From NCBI GenBank assembly GCA_900768805.1, contig CAAGEF010000067.1:1-9902 (forward strand): a DNA stretch of 9,902 nucleotides, given 5' to 3'. The notes under the pieces were generated by a model. That model had not been told where the DNA came from. It did not search any database and saw only the letters and a program-made list of their open reading frames with translations. Position numbers and translations under genes: made by a program. Position 1 is the first letter of the stretch. Every line of letters starts with the position of its first letter. Of this stretch, positions 9,201-9,902 are shown piece after piece. This DNA comes from Clostridia bacterium. Its GTDB lineage: Bacteria > Bacillota > Clostridia > TANB77 > CAG-508.

Positions 9201-9902
9201 GATATAGAAAACTATGATATAGTAGTTACAAAACCAGGATATTTAAATTATAGAGTAACAAATATAGAAGTAACAGAATTTGAAGACACAGTATTAACCG
9301 AACATAAATTACTAGCCGGAGACGTAGTAGAAACAGGCGAAATAGAAATAGATGATTTAGTAGCAATAACAGATAAATATGGAGTAAATATAGTAAATCA
9401 AGAAGGGGTAAATGATGAAAATGCTATATATGACTTAAATGAAGATGGAATTGTAAATGAATTAGATATTGATATTTTGAAAGCAAACTACAGTAAAAAA
9501 GCAGAAGTAATTGAATGGGTAAATCCGAATACACAAGTAATGATGTTATCAGAAATTTACACAACAAGTGAGCAAAATGTGGAAAACATAAAAGAAGATT
9601 TTATTCTTCCGATTGCTTGTGAATATACAATAACATCAGGATATGGAATGAGAGTACACCCAGTAACAGGAGAAGAAAAAATGCATACAGGAATAGATAT
9701 TTCTGGAGTTCACCATACAGAAATCTATTCAGTAGCAGATGGGGAAGTAACTTTTGCTGGAGTACAAAATGGTTTTGGAAATTGTATAGAAATTAAACAT
9801 ATTGTAAATGGGGAAACAGTATATAGTTTTTATGCACACTTATCAGAAATTAGAGTAGAAGCTGGACAAACAGTAACTCAAGGGCAAGTAATAGGATTAG
9901 AA
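3..9902 (+). CDS. Giant modular surface protein: RCC1 propellers, Ig-like domains, cadherin-like stalk, dockerin, M23 peptidase (internal fragment, both ends missing)
   Basis: One reading frame is open for 3300 codons from the left edge to the right edge, with no stop and no frame change. The visible part alone would weigh roughly 360 kDa. Domains by residue: RCC1 blade 1-68; Ig-like 69-169; seven RCC1 repeats 170-533; Ig-like 534-618; seven RCC1 repeats 619-947; Ig-like 948-1036; about 20 cadherin-like beta-sandwich repeats 1037-2998; transthyretin-like 2999-3103; dockerin-like 3104-3166; linker; M23 peptidase from 3200. I see only five Cys (412, 502, 2964, 3206, 3261), as is common for exported proteins of low-GC Gram-positives. 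Of 17 Trp, 14 lie before residue 1000, many in the propeller TWG motif. The signal peptide, start site, any wall anchor and the stop lie outside the window. The predicted place is the cell surface or secreted; the role is probably adhesion or scaffolding combined with peptidoglycan hydrolysis or binding. Domain calls come from motif reading, not a profile search. Confidence 0.97.
207..509 (+). other. Bacterial Ig-like (Big_2-type) domain 1, between propellers
   Basis: Residues 69-169 break the RCC1 pattern. The segment has beta-strand character and ends in LGKKVGTTIVTA (141-152), which matches the typical end of a Big_2 domain (a G-x-x-x-GTTxIxA pattern), preceded by a strand with YTSKDYSVVDL (107-117). 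The distance from the glycine of the preceding blade (28) to that of the next (184) is 156, i.e. one 50-residue blade plus about 106 inserted residues. This is the most diverged of the three Ig-like domains. Big_2 domains are common spacers or adhesive units in bacterial surface proteins. Confidence 0.65.
510..1601 (+). repeat. Complete seven-repeat RCC1-like beta-propeller (propeller B)
   Basis: Seven repeats have strand-start glycines at residues 184, 235, 284, 334, 386, 436 and 486, a spacing of 49-52. Each follows the RCC1 pattern: G-x-x-H/N, a hydrophobic strand, a DG or NG turn, V/L-[YWF]-x-W/T-G, then N-x-x-G-Q-L-G-x-G. Good examples are DGKVFTWGDNSYGQLGNGT (193-211) and GYLYTWGGNANGQLGCGD (397-414). 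The last blade is degenerate: it has VWACGDYNHGDKT (499-511) in place of the GQLG loop. Seven is the blade number of eukaryotic RCC1, so this stretch probably closes as one propeller. At DNA level the loop motif (tatggacaactaggt-like) recurs at about 613, 1066 and 1372 but has diverged, so the repeats are old, not recent copies. Confidence 0.9.
1602..1856 (+). other. Bacterial Ig-like (Big_2-type) domain 2, between propellers
   Basis: Residues 534-618 are the clearest Ig-like group 2 domain here. They carry SYNDEIAQIDKEGDILGIRE (572-591), equivalent to the family pattern S-x-N-x-x-I-A-x-V-D-x-x-G-x-V-x-G-I, followed by GTTWVKALD (591-599) and a final strand VHIVLVRVI (605-613). The domain sits exactly between blade seven of propeller B and blade one of propeller C, suggesting a rigid spacer between propellers. 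Known Big_2 domains occur in adhesins such as intimin-type and clostridial surface proteins; a binding role here is not shown. Confidence 0.85.
1857..2843 (+). repeat. Second seven-repeat RCC1-like beta-propeller (propeller C), with shortened blades
   Basis: Seven repeats have strand starts near residues 630, 674, 724, 776, 812, 848 and 899. Typical motifs are KEDGTVWTWG (638-647), SDGTVWTIGDNTYGQLGIGS (683-702), YTWGANTNGQLG (862-873) and ASGNNTYGELGNGT (914-927). The steps from repeat 4 to 5 and from 5 to 6 are only 36 residues instead of about 50. Repeat 4 (VYGMGGILNGYIP) and repeat 5 (DGNIYKYQYG) lack the GQLG loop, and repeat 6 lacks the strand-start glycine. The blade count is still seven, so closure remains plausible with a cut-back rim on one side. 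The alternative is a partly decayed propeller; the reading frame is intact throughout. Confidence 0.85.
2844..3110 (+). other. Bacterial Ig-like (Big_2-type) domain 3, joins propellers to stalk
   Basis: Residues 948-1036 repeat the Big_2 pattern seen in domain 2: YNWGAEDETILTVLDNGKIQ (987-1006) corresponds to the conserved W/S-x-S-x-D-x-x-I-x-x-V-x-x-x-G-x-I core. It is followed by GINIGTTNLLVTD (1007-1019) and a closing strand ATRVVVPI (1028-1035). It is the hinge between the propeller head and the cadherin-like stalk that begins straight after it. The TGG-GGG codons of W989-G990 make a G6 run (2968-2973), unusual in DNA this AT-rich. Confidence 0.85.
3111..8996 (+). repeat. Stalk of about 20 tandem cadherin-like beta-sandwich repeats
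   Basis: Residues 1037-2998 divide into about 20 units. The first hydrophobic anchor of each unit lies near residues 1040, 1137, 1236, 1331, 1425, 1529, 1631, 1727, 1825, 1921, 2020, 2121, 2219, 2321, 2417, 2513, 2608, 2705, 2803 and 2905, a spacing of 94-104. The shared pattern is I-x-x-[IVL]-x-V-[ND]-G near the start (e.g. VKVNGNII, VKVNGETL, LYVNGVEI, LIVDGVEI), then Y-x-[IV]-x-[IV], an alanine-rich middle strand (AYATV-like), and at the end a dG-x-x-x-x-YTLxI-x-[RK] strand (NYTLTIIR 1123-1130, DYTLTIYK 1317-1324, EYTLRIY 1618-1624). This matches the bacterial cadherin-like beta-sandwich family (Cadherin-like, PF12733 type). The calcium motifs of true cadherins (DxNDN, LDRE) are not seen. 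Units are diverged from each other. The array probably forms an extended stalk; a sugar- or protein-binding role is possible but not shown. The last unit is the least typical. Confidence 0.88.
8997..9311 (+). other. Transthyretin/carboxypeptidase-regulatory-like domain next to the dockerin
   Basis: Residues 2999-3103 begin with SISGKI (3001-3006), continue with NAKIIVYKN (3016-3024), then a T-x-x-DGTFIVYV turn and strand (3056-3065) and YDIVVTKPGYLNYRV (3071-3085). The order ISGxI, a VxVY strand, DGTF, and YxIxxxKPGYLxY is that of the small prealbumin-like fold found just before type I dockerins in many clostridial secreted proteins. An insertion of about 25 residues (roughly 3025-3050) separates the second strand from the DGTF turn. 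The domain leads directly into LLAGD, the usual junction to a dockerin. It is likely structural. Confidence 0.75.
9312..9500 (+). other. Dockerin-like module with one degenerate calcium loop
   Basis: Residues 3104-3166 contain two EF-hand-like halves. The second half is a textbook dockerin type I loop: DLNEDGIVNELDIDILKANY (3144-3163), with Asp3144, Asn3146, Asp3148, Asn3152 and Asp3155 at calcium positions 1, 3, 5, 9 and 12. The first half, AGDVVETGEIEIDDLVAI (3105-3122), keeps Asp3107, Gly3112, Glu3115 and Asp3118, but positions 3 and 5 are Val3109 and Thr3111 instead of Asn/Asp, so its calcium binding is doubtful. Dockerins bind cohesin domains to hold enzymes on scaffolds or cell surfaces. 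No cohesin is visible in this window, so the partner, if any, is elsewhere. Confidence 0.82.
9501..9599 (+). other. Linker between dockerin and peptidase
   Basis: Residues 3167-3199 (including EVIEWVNPNTQ, 3168-3178) match no domain I recognise. The stretch is polar and short and probably connects the dockerin to the peptidase domain. It contains the last Trp of the visible protein (W3172). Confidence 0.5.
9600..9902 (+). other. M23-family zinc peptidoglycan endopeptidase domain (truncated by window end)
   Basis: From residue 3200 the sequence is a clear LytM/M23 (peptidase_M23, Gly-Gly endopeptidase superfamily) fold: ILPI (3201-3204), then SGYGMRVHPVTGEEKMHTG (3212-3230). His3228 and Asp3232 form the HxxxD zinc motif. 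IYSVADGEVTFAG (3241-3253), GFGNCIEIKH (3257-3266) and YAHLS (3277-3281) follow; His3279 corresponds to the conserved active-site histidine before the last motif. The window stops at GQTVTQGQVIGLE (3288-3300), before the third zinc ligand in the HxH (HLHFE-type) motif. M23 enzymes cut peptide cross-links in peptidoglycan. All catalytic residues that can be seen are intact, so an active enzyme is likely, provided the HxH follows within about ten to fifteen codons. Cys3206 and Cys3261 both fall in this domain. The position at the end of a giant adhesin-like stalk, after a dockerin, is unusual. Confidence 0.93.

Noticed and set aside
3..9902. Mycoplasma-type genetic code, suggested by the very AT-rich DNA
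   Set aside because: Trp is always TGG and no in-frame TGA occurs in 3300 codons; an organism using TGA for Trp would be expected to show it.
1..9902. tRNA, rRNA, insertion sequence, terminator or promoter
   Set aside because: None was seen; every base from 3 onward is explained by the single coding frame, and no transposase-like segment or flanking inverted repeats were noticed.

Overview
The whole window lies inside one gene. Plus-strand codons starting at position 3 stay open to the last base: 3300 codons with no stop and no frameshift, entering at the left edge and leaving at the right edge. Neither the start codon nor the stop codon is present, nor any intergenic DNA, RNA gene, promoter or terminator. 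Residue n used below starts at nucleotide 3n.

The protein is a giant modular, probably exported, surface protein. From left to right: (1) the last blade of an RCC1-type beta-propeller (3-206); (2) a bacterial Ig-like (Big_2-type) domain (207-509); (3) a propeller of seven RCC1-like repeats (510-1601); (4) a second Ig-like domain (1602-1856); (5) a second set of seven RCC1-like repeats, with two short blades (1857-2843); (6) a third Ig-like domain (2844-3110); (7) a stalk of about 20 tandem cadherin-like beta-sandwich repeats of 94-104 residues (3111-8996); (8) a transthyretin/carboxypeptidase-regulatory-like domain (8997-9311) next to a dockerin-like module (9312-9500); (9) a short linker; (10) an M23-family zinc endopeptidase domain (9600-9902) cut off roughly ten codons before its last metal-binding motif. 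The likely logic is a propeller-rich N-terminal head, a long stalk, and a C-terminal part able to dock and to cut or hold peptidoglycan. This division of labour is inferred from domain families, not shown by the sequence.

Organism: the DNA is very AT-rich and the coding strand is markedly A-rich. Ile is mostly ATA, Arg mostly AGA, and all 17 Trp codons I read are TGG with no in-frame TGA, so a TGA=Trp code is unlikely. Dockerin, M23, Big_2 and cadherin-like repeats together in a low-GC genome fit an anaerobic, possibly gut-dwelling, Clostridia-type Bacillota. That placement is inference and cannot be narrowed from this window.
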